From: Rhodococcus sovatensis
GTDB taxonomy: Bacteria; Actinomycetota; Actinomycetes; Mycobacteriales; Mycobacteriaceae
Reading direction: 5' to 3'
Assembly: GCF_037327425.1 (NCBI RefSeq)
Contig: NZ_CP147846.1
Coordinates: 2,604,001 to 2,668,000, forward strand
Length of the DNA: 64,000 bases
Shown piece after piece: positions 1-9,042 of this stretch. The notes below the pieces were generated by a model. That model saw only the letters and a list, made by a program, of their open reading frames with translations. It was not told the DNA's origin and did no database searches. Position numbers and translations under genes: made by a program. Position 1 is the first letter of the stretch, and each line of letters starts with the position of its first letter.

Positions 1-726
1 GTCCTCACCTGAGATATCGAGAAACGTCGGATACACCGTCGGTGCCAGAACTGCGGCTTGCAGGGCGCAGGTACCGCCGTACGAGTAGCCGCCGATCGCC
101 CACGAGTGCGGATCCTCGGATACCTGTAGGTGCGCCTTGGTCCACGCTGGTACATCGACGGACAAGTACGTGAATGCGTTCCCGAGGTTGGAATCCATAC
201 ACATCGGATTTGCCTCGGTATCGCCGAGGCCGTCCGCGACGACCACCACCGGGGCGAGCCCGTCGTGGGCTGCTGCGTAGGTATCCATGGTCCGGGCCAG
301 ATGCCCACCCTCGAACCAGTCGACGACGTGCCCCGGCTGACCGGTCAGCAGCACGAGAACCGGCAGTCGCGCGCGCGGGTCGACCGAGTAGGCCGGCGGA
401 AGGTAGATCGACGCCGGGCGCGCACGAAAACCGGACACGGCACCCGGTATGTCGGCTTCGATCACCGCCCCGGCGGCCGGCAGAGTGGCGGGTGGATGCC
501 CGAGCGCCGCTGCTGCCGTCGGGTATCCAAGAACGTTCGCGTTCAGCTGAGCCGCACACGCGGCAATCGTCACCGCGACGGCCGCAACACCGATAGCTCG
601 ACGCCGATGGCACACGATCCAGCTCACGATCGCGGCAACAGCTGCGATCGTGAGCACCAGCGGCGCCGATTCGTCGATCCGCACGTGCGCCAGGTCCACC
701 AGCGCGCCGTGAATCCAGTCGACCAC
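1..726 (-). CDS. Membrane-anchored alpha/beta hydrolase (esterase family), partial
   Basis: An open frame on the minus strand runs from a GTG at 726 off the left edge, giving about 242 residues without a stop. Residues about 15-60 hold two hydrophobic segments around a HRRR loop, so the protein is probably membrane-anchored with the hydrolase domain outside. Further on are a PVLVLLTG strand, a VVVVADGLG strand and GGYSYGG, which fits the nucleophile elbow G-x-S-x-G of the esterase D/mycolyltransferase-like family. The frame starts only 6 bases after the gatA stop and is in the same frame as gatA, so it is the third gene of gatC-gatA-hydrolase. No clear ribosome site precedes the GTG, so translation may be coupled to gatA. 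The catalytic Asp and His lie outside the window. The substrate cannot be inferred. Confidence 0.75.
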   Translation of the reverse strand, partial: MVDWIHGALVDLAHVRIDESAPLVLTIAAVAAIVSWIVCHRRRAIGVAAVAVTIAACAAQLNANVLGYPTAAAALGHPPATLPAAGAVIEADIPGAVSGFRARPASIYLPPAYSVDPRARLPVLVLLTGQPGHVVDWFEGGHLARTMDTYAAAHDGLAPVVVVADGLGDTEANPMCMDSNLGNAFTYLSVDVPAWTKAHLQVSEDPHSWAIGGYSYGGTCALQAAVLAPTVYPTFLDISGED

Positions 727-732
727 GAAGGT

Positions 733-2205
733 CTACTTCAGTGGGCCGCGAGCTGCCTCGAAGGCTGCGCCGACGCGGTACAGACGATCGTCGGCGAACG
801 CAGGTGCCATGATCTGAAGCCCGACCGGAAGCCCGTCCTCCACAGCGATTCCCGACGGTACCGAGATAGCGCAATGCCCCGCCAGGTTGGTCGGAAGCGT
901 GCACAGGTCGTTGAGGTACATGGCGATCGGATCATCGACCTTGTCTCCCAACGGAAATGCGGTTGTCGGTGTCGTCGGTGAGACCAGAACATCCACCTGC
1001 TCGTACGCCTTGTCGAAGTCACGCGCGATGAGGGTACGAACCTTGAGTGCCTGGCCGTAGTACTCGTCGTAGTATCCGGCGGACAACGCGTACGTGCCGA
1101 TCATGATGCGGCGCTTGACTTCTGCACCGAACCCTTCTGCGCGCGTGATGGCCATGACCTGCTCGGCGCTGTGCTTGCCGTCGTCGCCGGCACGAGCGCC
1201 GTATCGCATTCCGTCGAATCGGGCAAGGTTGGACGACACCTCGGACGGCAGAATGAGGTAGTACGCCGCGAGTGCGTGCACGAAATTGGGGCACGAGACC
1301 TCGACGACCTCGGCCCCGAGAGAGGTGAGTGTCGACACCGCGGCGTCGAACGACGAGATCACCCCCGCCTGATAGCTGTCGGAGTGCAGTTCCTTGACGA
1401 CACCGACGCGCACGCCTTTCAAGTCTCCGCCCGCGCCTGCGCGCGCTGCCTCGACCACCGACGCAACCGAGGTGTCCACCGACGTGGAGTCTCGCGGGTC
1501 GTGGCCTGCGATGACCTCGTGCAGCAACGCGGTGTCGAGGACGGTACGACCACACGGCCCACCCTGGTCCAGCGAGGACGCACACGCGATGAGTCCGTAG
1601 CGCGACACCGTGCCGTACGTCGGCTTCGTCCCGACGGTGCCCGTCAGCGCGGCGGGCTGGCGGATCGATCCACCGGTGTCTGTTCCGATGGCCAGCGGAG
1701 CCTGGTGCGATGCGAGCGCAGCTGCGCTTCCACCGCCGGAACCGCCGGGGATCCGGGTGGTGTCCCACGGGTTCTTCGTCGGTCCGTAGGCGGAGTTCTC
1801 CGTCGACGAACCCATCGCGAACTCGTCCATGTTGGTCTTGCCGAGCAACGGAATTCCGGCTGCCCGCAGCCGGTTCGTCACCGCTGCGTCGTACGGGGAT
1901 ATCCACCCCTCAAGCATCTTCGACCCACAGGTGGTCGGCATGTCCGTGGTGGTGAACACATCCTTCAACGCGAGCGGTACCCCGGCAAGCGGTGAATCGG
2001 GCGCGTCACCCGCTGCCCGCCGGGCGTCGACCTCGCGCGCCGCCGCCAACGCGTTCGAGCCACTCACGTGCAGAAAAGCGTGGATATCCGTATCGACACT
2101 GTCGATACGATCCAAGTGGGCCTGGGTGACCTCGACTGCGGACACGTCGCCGGAATGGATGCGTGTCGCGAGATCGGATGCGTCGAGCGCGGTCAGATCG
2201 GTCAT
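733..2205 (-). CDS. gatA: Asp-tRNA(Asn)/Glu-tRNA(Gln) amidotransferase subunit A
   Basis: Glutaminase subunit of the GatCAB complex. It releases ammonia from glutamine or asparagine so that GatB can convert misacylated Glu-tRNA(Gln) or Asp-tRNA(Asn) to the amide form, in the cytoplasm. The product is 490 aa, the normal family length. The amidase-signature triad is present: Lys81 (ALKD), the cis-Ser156 in the glycine-rich GGSGGGS loop, and Ser180 in GTDTGGSIR, with spacings of 75 and 24 residues as in characterised amidases. The loop carries Gly where many homologues have a second Ser. Its ATG overlaps the gatC stop as ATGA, so the two are translationally coupled. gatB is not in the window downstream. 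Confidence 0.97.
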   Translation of the reverse strand: MTDLTALDASDLATRIHSGDVSAVEVTQAHLDRIDSVDTDIHAFLHVSGSNALAAAREVDARRAAGDAPDSPLAGVPLALKDVFTTTDMPTTCGSKMLEGWISPYDAAVTNRLRAAGIPLLGKTNMDEFAMGSSTENSAYGPTKNPWDTTRIPGGSGGGSAAALASHQAPLAIGTDTGGSIRQPAALTGTVGTKPTYGTVSRYGLIACASSLDQGGPCGRTVLDTALLHEVIAGHDPRDSTSVDTSVASVVEAARAGAGGDLKGVRVGVVKELHSDSYQAGVISSFDAAVSTLTSLGAEVVEVSCPNFVHALAAYYLILPSEVSSNLARFDGMRYGARAGDDGKHSAEQVMAITRAEGFGAEVKRRIMIGTYALSAGYYDEYYGQALKVRTLIARDFDKAYEQVDVLVSPTTPTTAFPLGDKVDDPIAMYLNDLCTLPTNLAGHCAISVPSGIAVEDGLPVGLQIMAPAFADDRLYRVGAAFEAARGPLK

Positions 2206-2501
2206 TCGCTCTCTCCCAGAATTTGCGGCACTGCGAAACGGTCGTCCTCGGCGTTCGGGGCACCGGAGAGCGCCTGCTGCGGAGTCAGACCCGGCACGAT
2301 TACGTCCGGGCGCGTCACGTTGGTGATGGCGCTGGGATTCGCCGTCGGAGGCACATCGTCAGCAGCGACTTCCGCGACCGCCTTCACGTGGTGAAGGATC
2401 GAATCCAGCTGGCCGGCAAACTCGTCCAGCTCGGCTTCACTGAGAGCCAGCCGAGACAGCCGGGCGAGGTGAGCCACCTCGTCGCGGGAGATATCAGGCA
2501 C
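2202..2501 (-). CDS. gatC: Asp-tRNA(Asn)/Glu-tRNA(Gln) amidotransferase subunit C
   Basis: Small subunit of GatCAB that wraps around and stabilises GatA at the GatB interface. The product is 99 aa from a GTG at 2501. The N-terminal helix (ISRDEVAHLARLSRLAL) is the conserved GatC signature, and QLDSILHHVKAV and the later PNAEDDRFAVP stretch are typical of the C-terminal half. The open frame extends further upstream, but those residues do not resemble GatC, and the GTG gives the usual length of 95-100 aa. It is the first gene of the gatC-gatA-hydrolase run and is divergent from the ACT-domain gene at 2759. Confidence 0.95.
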   Translation of the reverse strand: MPDISRDEVAHLARLSRLALSEAELDEFAGQLDSILHHVKAVAEVAADDVPPTANPSAITNVTRPDVIVPGLTPQQALSGAPNAEDDRFAVPQILGESE

Positions 2502-2758
2502 CGCGTAGACCCCTTTCACACATGTATCGATGCAGCCGCACAGGTACGCGACCCGTGCAAGCCTAATGGCCGCGCCGAGCGAGGCACCATCCAGCAGTCC
2601 CCAAAGCCATCCTGCGGCCCTCGAGCTCCGAGACGAGATGTCATAAAGGTCACGTGCGGCGCTGCGGCTGCGAATACCTGCCCTCACAATGCAAGGATGG
2701 CTCGCGGCGCTCGCGCACACGAGCGCCGAACGGAACCATGTCATCGAAAGGGAGCACC
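2502..2758. promoter_or_regulatory. Divergent promoter region between gatC and the ACT-domain gene
   Basis: These 257 bases separate two diverging genes and must hold the promoters of both. I see no coding signal, no strong hairpin and no convincing operator here. A GGGAG ribosome site at about 2750 belongs to the plus-strand gene. Confidence 0.5.
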
Positions 2759-3409
2759 ATGTCGTATCTGCTCCGAGTACAGCTCCCCGATCGTCCTGGC
2801 TCCCTCGGGTCACTTGCCGTTGCTCTCGGTTCGGTCGGCGCCGACATCTTGTCGCTGGACGTTATCGAGCGCGGCGACGGCTACGCGGTGGACGACCTGG
2901 TCGTCGACGTCGCGCCGGGCGCGCTGCCCGATACCCTCATCACTGCCGCGGAGAATCTGCACGACGTTCGAGTCGACTCCATTCGGCCCTACACCGGCGT
3001 CCTCGACACTCATCGCGAACTCGAACTGATCGACCGTGTTGCGGCTGCGTCGGACGACCGCCTGCAGGTTCTCGTCGACGGTGCCCCGCGGGTACTCAGG
3101 GTTGGGTGGTCGGTGGTGGTTGCGACCGGCCGTCGCGGTGCGTACCGAGTTGTCGGCAGCTCTGGCGCACCTGAGACACACGCGACGAACATGCCGTGGA
3201 TGCCCCTCGCACACCCGTCGGCACTCGACGGCGAAGCCGACTGGGTTCCGCAGGTATGGCGCGACATGGATACGAAGATCGCGGCCGCTCCGCTTGGGTC
3301 CACCGGCACTGTGCTGATGCTCGGACGCCCTGGCGGGCCGGATTTCCGGCCATCCGAGGTGGCACGACTCGGTTACCTCGCCGGAATCGTCGCCACCGTC
3401 CTCGGCTGA
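2759..3409 (+). CDS. ACT-domain amino-acid-binding protein
   Basis: A 216-aa protein from an ATG preceded by GGGAG at about 7 bases. Residues 3-70 form an ACT domain: a beta strand YLLRVQLPDRPGSLG, the glycine turn after PDRPG that usually contacts the amino-acid ligand, and a second strand around VDDLVVDV. The C-terminal half (about 90-216) has no catalytic motif that I recognise and resembles the conserved actinobacterial protein found beside ligA and gat genes. It probably senses an amino acid, but the ligand and target are unknown. It converges on ligA, with only one base between the two stop codons. Confidence 0.85.
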   Translation: MSYLLRVQLPDRPGSLGSLAVALGSVGADILSLDVIERGDGYAVDDLVVDVAPGALPDTLITAAENLHDVRVDSIRPYTGVLDTHRELELIDRVAAASDDRLQVLVDGAPRVLRVGWSVVVATGRRGAYRVVGSSGAPETHATNMPWMPLAHPSALDGEADWVPQVWRDMDTKIAAAPLGSTGTVLMLGRPGGPDFRPSEVARLGYLAGIVATVLG

Positions 3410-3410
3410 T

Positions 3411-5621
3411 CTACGAGATCTCGTCCCCGTCCGGCGCCGATCCTTCGGCGGCGGAGGACTGAACAGCAGCGGGTCGAACAGCACCAGGCCCTTCGGTGAG
3501 CAACAGGGTGAACCCGTCTTCGTCCAGGACCGGCACACCCAGTTCGACTGCCTTGTCGTGCTTGCTGCCCGGCGAGTCTCCGACGACGACGAACGCGGTC
3601 TTCTTCGACACCGACCCCGCGGCCTTACCGCCGCGCACGAGGATCGCTTCCTTTGCTTGATCGCGTGAATAGTTTTCGAGCGATCCTGTGACGACGATCG
3701 ACATTCCTTCGAGGTTGCGAACGATGGACTCGTCGCGCTCGTCCTCCATACGCACCCCTGCTGCGCGCCACTTCTCGACGATGGTCCGATGCCAGGGAAC
3801 GCCGAACCACTCGGCGACCGCTTTCGCGATTGTGCCGCCGACGCCGTCGACCGCAGCGAGCTCCTCCTCGGATGCGTTCTCGATGCGCTCGAGACTGCCG
3901 AACTCGCTGGCCAAGGCCCTGCCCGCCGACGGACCGACGTGCCTGATGGACAAGCTCACCAGAACCCGCCATAGAGGCCGGTCTTTCGCCTTGTGCAGGT
4001 TGTCCAGCAATCTCCGACCGTTCGCGGACAAGGATCCTGCCTTGGTGCGGAAGATCGAGGTCTTCAGCAGGTCTTCTTCGGTGAGCGAGAAGATGTCACC
4101 CTCGTCCAGAACGACCTCGGCCTCGAGGAGGTCCGTGGCAGCCTCGTAGCCGAGGCCCTCGATATCGAATCGACCTCGCTCGGCCACGAAGAACAATCGT
4201 TCGCGTCGCTGGCCGGGGCAGAATTGCGAGTTGGGACACCGAAGATCGGCATCACCTTCCTTCGCCGGTGCGAGTCTTGTTCCACATTCGGGGCAATTGA
4301 CGGGCATGACGAACTCGGTTTCGTCGCCGGTACGGACGTCGACGACGGGCCCCAGGACTTCTGGGATAACTTCACCCGCTTTACGAATGGTGACGGTGTC
4401 GCCGATCAGGACACCCTTGCGTTTGACCTCGGAACCGTTGTGCAGAGTAGCCAGCGACACTGTGGATCCGGCGACCAAAACGGGTTCCATGTACGCAAAC
4501 GGTGTGACACGGCCCGTCCTGCCGACGCTGACCCGAATATCGAGGAGCTTTGTAGTCACCTCCTCGGGCGGGTATTTGTATGCGATCGCCCACCGCGGGG
4601 CCCGCGAGGTGGTTCCGAGCCTGCGGTGCAACGACATCTCGTCGATCTTGACCACGAGACCGTCGATTTCGTGTTCCACGTCGTGGCGGTGGTCGTCCCA
4701 GTACGCGACGTTCTCGACCACAGCCTCTATTCCCTGGACCCTGACGGTGTGCGAGGACACCGGAAGACCCCACGCCTTCAGCGCCTCGTAGGCGTGCAGC
4801 TGAGAATCCGGTGCGAATCCCTCCATACGCCCGAACCCGTGGCAGATCATCCCCAAACGGCGCTTCGACGTCACTGCTGGATTCTTCTGCCGCAACGAGC
4901 CCGCGGCAGAGTTGCGGGGGTTGGCGAAAGGAGCTTTGCCTTCTTCTACAAGTGAAGCATTGAGGGCTTGAAAATCCTCCAGCCGGAAGAACACCTCGCC
5001 TCGCACTTCGAGCAGAGCGGGGGTCGGGTAGTCGTCGCTGTCGGCGAGCGTGTCCGGAATATCGGAGATGGTACGAGCATTGAGTGTGACGTCCTCACCG
5101 GTCCGGCCGTCGCCTCGGGTGGCACCGCGAACGAGCTTCCCGTTCTCGTACACCAAATTGAGCGCGACGCCGTCGATCTTGACCTCGCATAGGTAGTGCA
5201 GATCGGGGCCGGTTTCGGCTTCCACTCGTTTGGCCCATGCCCGCAGCTCGTCGTGGTCGAAGACGTTGTCGAGACTGAGCATCCGCTCGAGGTGATCGAC
5301 CGCCGTGAATTCGGTGGCGAACCCTCCCCCGACCAGCTGCGTCGGTGAGTCGGCCGTGCGGAGTTCGGGGTGACTGTCTTCCAGATCGTTGAGTTCACGC
5401 AGCAACCCGTCGAACTCCCCGTCGGAGACGATCGGCGAATCGCGGACGTAGTAGCGAAACTGATGCCCACGGACATCCTCGGCCAGCTTCTGCCAACGAT
5501 CCCGATCCTCGCTCGATGCGGGAGTTCCGTGCGCAGCGGAACCGGAATCGTCGGTCTTAGCGGGCTGGCTCGTCACAGGCACAGTCGGTTCTTCCACACC
5601 TCGAAGATTAACGGAAACCAC
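3411..5621 (-). CDS. ligA: NAD-dependent DNA ligase
   Basis: Seals nicks in duplex DNA during replication and repair using NAD+. The N-terminal Ia domain is followed by the adenylation domain with the nucleophilic lysine in EVKIDG (about residue 148), an OB fold, a four-cysteine zinc finger (CPEC and CPNSQFC near residue 450), helix-hairpin-helix repeats, and a C-terminal BRCT domain beginning near MSIVVTGSL. At 736 aa it is longer than most, because of an acidic tail after the BRCT domain and about 35 extra N-terminal residues. The frame opens at a GTG at 5627, but the AGGAG site at 5631-5635 is only about 3 bases from it. The GTG at 5621 has a normal spacing of 8-9, so I prefer that start. 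Confidence 0.96.
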   Translation of the reverse strand: MVSVNLRGVEEPTVPVTSQPAKTDDSGSAAHGTPASSEDRDRWQKLAEDVRGHQFRYYVRDSPIVSDGEFDGLLRELNDLEDSHPELRTADSPTQLVGGGFATEFTAVDHLERMLSLDNVFDHDELRAWAKRVEAETGPDLHYLCEVKIDGVALNLVYENGKLVRGATRGDGRTGEDVTLNARTISDIPDTLADSDDYPTPALLEVRGEVFFRLEDFQALNASLVEEGKAPFANPRNSAAGSLRQKNPAVTSKRRLGMICHGFGRMEGFAPDSQLHAYEALKAWGLPVSSHTVRVQGIEAVVENVAYWDDHRHDVEHEIDGLVVKIDEMSLHRRLGTTSRAPRWAIAYKYPPEEVTTKLLDIRVSVGRTGRVTPFAYMEPVLVAGSTVSLATLHNGSEVKRKGVLIGDTVTIRKAGEVIPEVLGPVVDVRTGDETEFVMPVNCPECGTRLAPAKEGDADLRCPNSQFCPGQRRERLFFVAERGRFDIEGLGYEAATDLLEAEVVLDEGDIFSLTEEDLLKTSIFRTKAGSLSANGRRLLDNLHKAKDRPLWRVLVSLSIRHVGPSAGRALASEFGSLERIENASEEELAAVDGVGGTIAKAVAEWFGVPWHRTIVEKWRAAGVRMEDERDESIVRNLEGMSIVVTGSLENYSRDQAKEAILVRGGKAAGSVSKKTAFVVVGDSPGSKHDKAVELGVPVLDEDGFTLLLTEGPGAVRPAAVQSSAAEGSAPDGDEIS

Positions 5622-5639
5622 CGACACTTCTCCTCGGCT

Positions 5640-6659
5640 CTACAACGAATCAGGCGCGTCCTGAAAAGCGTCTGCGACGTTGCCCGCAAGCTCGAGGGCA
5701 TGCCTGGACCACTCCGGCGTAGCACCTGCCAATCCGCACGCAGGCGTGACCGATACCTGCGTCGCCAGCACGGACCTCGGAAATCCGAGACGATCGATGA
5801 GAGTTACCGCAGGCGCTGCGACCTCACGCCATGTCGGGATCCGCTCGGGAGCGACCGAGGGCACGAGGCCGAGCAGCAGGGTCTTGCCCGCCTGCAGGAA
5901 TTCCCCGACGGCGTCGAGATCGCCGGCGGTGAGAAGCGCGACGTCGATCGCGGCGGCGTCCGCGTTGCTCCGGCGGATCAGCTCCAGCGGTACGTCTGCG
6001 CCGCAGCAGTGGACGACAGTAGGAACTCCCACTCCAACGAGGACCGAATCCAACAGTTCGAGAGCTTCGGGCTCGGGAATTGCCCGTACCGGATCGAGCC
6101 TGGTCACTCCGGACAGCGAACCCGCCAGCACCGCAGGCAAACTCGGCTCGTCGAGTTGCACGACGATATCGACACCCAGCCTCGAACGCAGCTCGGCACA
6201 GTGCTGCCGTAGCCCTTCGGTGAGTGAACCGGCGAAATCTCGAACAGCACCGCGATCGGTGAGGACACGGTGTGCACTGCGAAGTTCCACCTGAGCTGCC
6301 ATCGTGAACGGCCCGGCGGCTTGCACCTTGAGTACCCGATGGGTCGCCGCGAACCCGCCGGTCTCCCACAGCTCCTCGAGCACATCGAGGTCGAAGTGCA
6401 ACAGATCCTCGGCTCGCCGCCCGGCGAGCGACTTACGTTGTGCCACACGGTACCCCGATGTGCGGACATCGAGTTCGACATCCACCATCAGGGCGCCGGT
6501 GCGGCCGATCGTATCGGCGCCGAGTCCGCGTGCGGGCAGTTCGACCACATGAGGGAGTGCAGGCAACTCACCCAGGACGATCGACGCAGCCTCCCGGACA
6601 TCGGTACCCGGCCACGAGCCGAGACCCGTTGTGAGCGAGCTGAAGACGTTACCGCTCAC
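5640..6659 (-). CDS. MetE-like (cobalamin-independent methionine synthase family) protein
   Basis: A single-domain, 339-aa relative of the C-terminal catalytic half of MetE, the counterpart of mycobacterial Rv3015c. It keeps the likely zinc ligands His and Cys in VVHCCGADVP and a later Cys in TPACGLAG, and the strand-loop TGLGSWPGTD at the N-terminus. The half-sized form lacks the folate-binding duplication of full MetE, so whether it methylates homocysteine, and with which methyl donor, is unknown. Its GTG start overlaps the mnmA stop as GTGA, placing it in the cysteine desulfurase-mnmA-metE-like run. ligA follows 18 bases downstream, so sulfur chemistry links the first three genes. Confidence 0.85.
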   Translation of the reverse strand: MSGNVFSSLTTGLGSWPGTDVREAASIVLGELPALPHVVELPARGLGADTIGRTGALMVDVELDVRTSGYRVAQRKSLAGRRAEDLLHFDLDVLEELWETGGFAATHRVLKVQAAGPFTMAAQVELRSAHRVLTDRGAVRDFAGSLTEGLRQHCAELRSRLGVDIVVQLDEPSLPAVLAGSLSGVTRLDPVRAIPEPEALELLDSVLVGVGVPTVVHCCGADVPLELIRRSNADAAAIDVALLTAGDLDAVGEFLQAGKTLLLGLVPSVAPERIPTWREVAAPAVTLIDRLGFPRSVLATQVSVTPACGLAGATPEWSRHALELAGNVADAFQDAPDSL

Positions 6660-7747
6660 TCGTTCTCGGAACGTGTGCCGGCGATCGTGGAGCTACCGAT
6701 GACGATGTCGCCATGCATATCTCGGCGGTACAGAACTGCAGCCTGACCCTTGGCGACGCCGGTGAGCGGGCTACGGAGCGTGATCTCCATGCCGCCGTCC
6801 GCAGTTGCCTCGGCGACGGCTTCCGTCATCCCGCCGTGCGCACGTACCTGGACGACGCATTCGATCGGCCCGACCGGCACGGATCCTTCGGTCCACACCG
6901 CCCGATCCCCGCTGATGCCCCAGACATCGAGCCGCGTCGCCGATCCGACGATGACCGTGCCGCTCTCGGCTTCGATGGCTGTCACGTAGCGCGGCTTGCC
7001 GTCCACGGCCGGGCCACCGACACCGAGACCCTTGCGCTGCCCGATGGTGAAGCCGTGCACACCCTCGTGGTCTGCGAGTTCGGCGCCGGTGTCGGCGTCG
7101 ACGACCTTGCCCGGGCGGATGCCGATCTTGGCACCGAGAAAAGCTCGGGTGTCGCCGGAGGGAATGAAGCAGATGTCGTGACTGTCCGGCTTGTCGGCGA
7201 CGGCAAGTCCACGCTCGGCCGCTTCCTCGCGGATCTCCGACTTCGGGGTGTCGCCGATGGGGAACAGTGCGCGTGAAAGCTGACTCTGTGTCAGGACCGC
7301 GAGTACGTACGACTGATCCTTGTCTGCATCCACCGCCCGACGCAGAACACCATCGTGCAGCTGCGCGTAGTGACCGGTTGCCACAGCGTCGAACCCGAGC
7401 GCCAACGCTCGATCAGCGAGAGCAGAGAACTTGATCTTCTCGTTGCAGCGGAGACACGGATTCGGAGTCTCCCCGGCTGCGTAGGACTCGACGAAATCGT
7501 CGATGACGTCTTCCTTGAATCGGTCGGCGAAGTCCCACACGTAAAACGGGATGCCGAGCACGTCGGCGGCGCGGCGCGCGTCACCCGCATCTTCCTTGGA
7601 GCAGCATCCGCGGGATCCGGTTCTCAGGGTTCCCGGCTCAGCGGACAACGCGAGGTGAACACCGACGACGTCGTGCCCTTCGTCGACAGCCCGAGCCGCC
7701 GCAACGGCCGAATCCACTCCGCCGCTCATCGCAGCCAGTACACGCAT
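6656..7747 (-). CDS. mnmA: tRNA-specific 2-thiouridylase MnmA
   Basis: Adds the 2-thio group to U34 of tRNA-Lys, -Glu and -Gln, using ATP to activate the base and a persulfide as sulfur source. At 363 aa it has the family's usual length. The PP-loop MSGGVDS is at residues 7-13. The two catalytic cysteines are Cys98 in NPCLRC and Cys193 in HDICFI, about the same spacing as in E. coli. The frame is open further upstream, but the ATG at 7747 starts exactly at the conserved MRVLAAMSGG and overlaps the stop of the cysteine desulfurase by one base. That desulfurase is the obvious persulfide donor. Confidence 0.97.
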   Translation of the reverse strand: MRVLAAMSGGVDSAVAAARAVDEGHDVVGVHLALSAEPGTLRTGSRGCCSKEDAGDARRAADVLGIPFYVWDFADRFKEDVIDDFVESYAAGETPNPCLRCNEKIKFSALADRALALGFDAVATGHYAQLHDGVLRRAVDADKDQSYVLAVLTQSQLSRALFPIGDTPKSEIREEAAERGLAVADKPDSHDICFIPSGDTRAFLGAKIGIRPGKVVDADTGAELADHEGVHGFTIGQRKGLGVGGPAVDGKPRYVTAIEAESGTVIVGSATRLDVWGISGDRAVWTEGSVPVGPIECVVQVRAHGGMTEAVAEATADGGMEITLRSPLTGVAKGQAAVLYRRDMHGDIVIGSSTIAGTRSENE

Positions 7748-8985
7748 CAGCGTTGTCCTCCCCGAGCTCCTACGCTCGCCAATCCCGCGGCGCGGGCACG
7801 TTCGATTACTTGCGGCAACGCGGCCAGCAGTGCGTCCACATCTGCATCCGTGGACTGCGGTCCCATCGAGAAACGCAGCGAACCGCGGGCGGTCGAGGGA
7901 TCTGCACCCATTGCGATCAAGACATGGCTTGCGCTGGCGACGCCGGCGGTACACGCCGAACCTGTCGAGCATTCTATCCCTGCCGCATCGAGCAGCATCA
8001 ACAGGGAATCGCCCTCGCAGCCAGGAAAGGTGAAGTGCGCGATGCCGGGCAGTCTGCCATCGCCCGAGGCGCCGTTGACGACGACCTCCGGGTCGAGCGT
8101 TCGGATACCGTCGATCATCTTTTCGCGCAGACGAACCAACTCGCTGCGGCGGGATTCCAGCTCACCGACGGTCTCTTTCAATGCCGCAGCCATGGCCACG
8201 ACTGACGCCGTGTCGTGGGTTCCGGAACGGATATCGCGCTCGTGTCCGCCGCCGTGCAGCAACGGCACGCACGGCACCGTTCGCCCGAGGAGGAGCGCGC
8301 CGACTCCTTGCGGTCCGCCGAACTTGTGCGCCGCGATACTCATGGCGGACAGCCCGCTAGCAGCGAAGTCCACTTTCAGGTGGGGTACAGCCTGGATCGC
8401 GTCGCTGTGTATCGGAATGTCGTAGGCACGGGCAACAGCGGCCAGTTCGACGATCGGCATGACCGTGCCGACCTCGTTGTTGGCCCACATGATGGTGATC
8501 AGGGCGGTCTCGTGCCCGTGGGCAGCGAGTTCGGATCGGAGTGTGTCGGGATGGACACGCCCGGTCGAGTCCACGGGCAGCCAGGTGACCTCCGCGCCCT
8601 CGTGCTCGACGAGCCACTCGACCGCGTCGAGCACGGCATGGTGCTCGACCGAACTTGCGATGATCCTTCTGCGGATCGGATCCGAATCGCGCCGGGCCGC
8701 GAATATCCCCTTGACCGCGAGATTGTCACTTTCTGTGCCACCTGAGGTGAAGATCACCTCGGACGGGCGTGCACCGAGGTCGTCCGCGATCGACTCACGC
8801 GATTCTTCGACGCGTCGTCGCGCCGCGCGCCCCGAACTGTGCAGGGAGGACGCATTCCCGACCGAGGCGAAGACGGCGGTCATCGCCTCGATAGCGGCGG
8901 GCGAGATCGGCGTCGTCGCAGCGTGGTCGAGGTACACCGGTGCACCCGGGGGGTGGGAAGCAGCCGAACTGCGGGCAGAGGGCAT
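7747..8985 (-). CDS. iscS: Cysteine desulfurase (IscS/NifS family)
   Basis: PLP enzyme that removes sulfur from cysteine as an enzyme-bound persulfide. The 412-aa product has the class V aminotransferase fold: YLDHAATTP near the N-terminus, SVEHHA at 112-117, Lys221 in AAHKFGG as the PLP lysine, and the catalytic Cys345 in CSTGSACTAG. It is first in the operon with mnmA, so tRNA thiolation is its most likely job. Iron-sulfur assembly in these bacteria normally uses the SufS enzyme encoded elsewhere. The N-terminus carries about 15 extra, Ser/Ala/Pro-rich residues. Confidence 0.95.
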   Translation of the reverse strand: MPSARSSAASHPPGAPVYLDHAATTPISPAAIEAMTAVFASVGNASSLHSSGRAARRRVEESRESIADDLGARPSEVIFTSGGTESDNLAVKGIFAARRDSDPIRRRIIASSVEHHAVLDAVEWLVEHEGAEVTWLPVDSTGRVHPDTLRSELAAHGHETALITIMWANNEVGTVMPIVELAAVARAYDIPIHSDAIQAVPHLKVDFAASGLSAMSIAAHKFGGPQGVGALLLGRTVPCVPLLHGGGHERDIRSGTHDTASVVAMAAALKETVGELESRRSELVRLREKMIDGIRTLDPEVVVNGASGDGRLPGIAHFTFPGCEGDSLLMLLDAAGIECSTGSACTAGVASASHVLIAMGADPSTARGSLRFSMGPQSTDADVDALLAALPQVIERARAAGLASVGARGGQR

Positions 8986-9042
8986 AACGCCTCCCAGGAT
9001 AGCCGGTCACGGAGGGCGCACCGCGCACCGAAAGACGCGCGG

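Noticed and set aside
5..904. Minus-strand frame over the left edge and the end of gatA
   Set aside because: Arg-rich, and in a different frame from the esterase-like gene, which has recognisable motifs and membrane segments.
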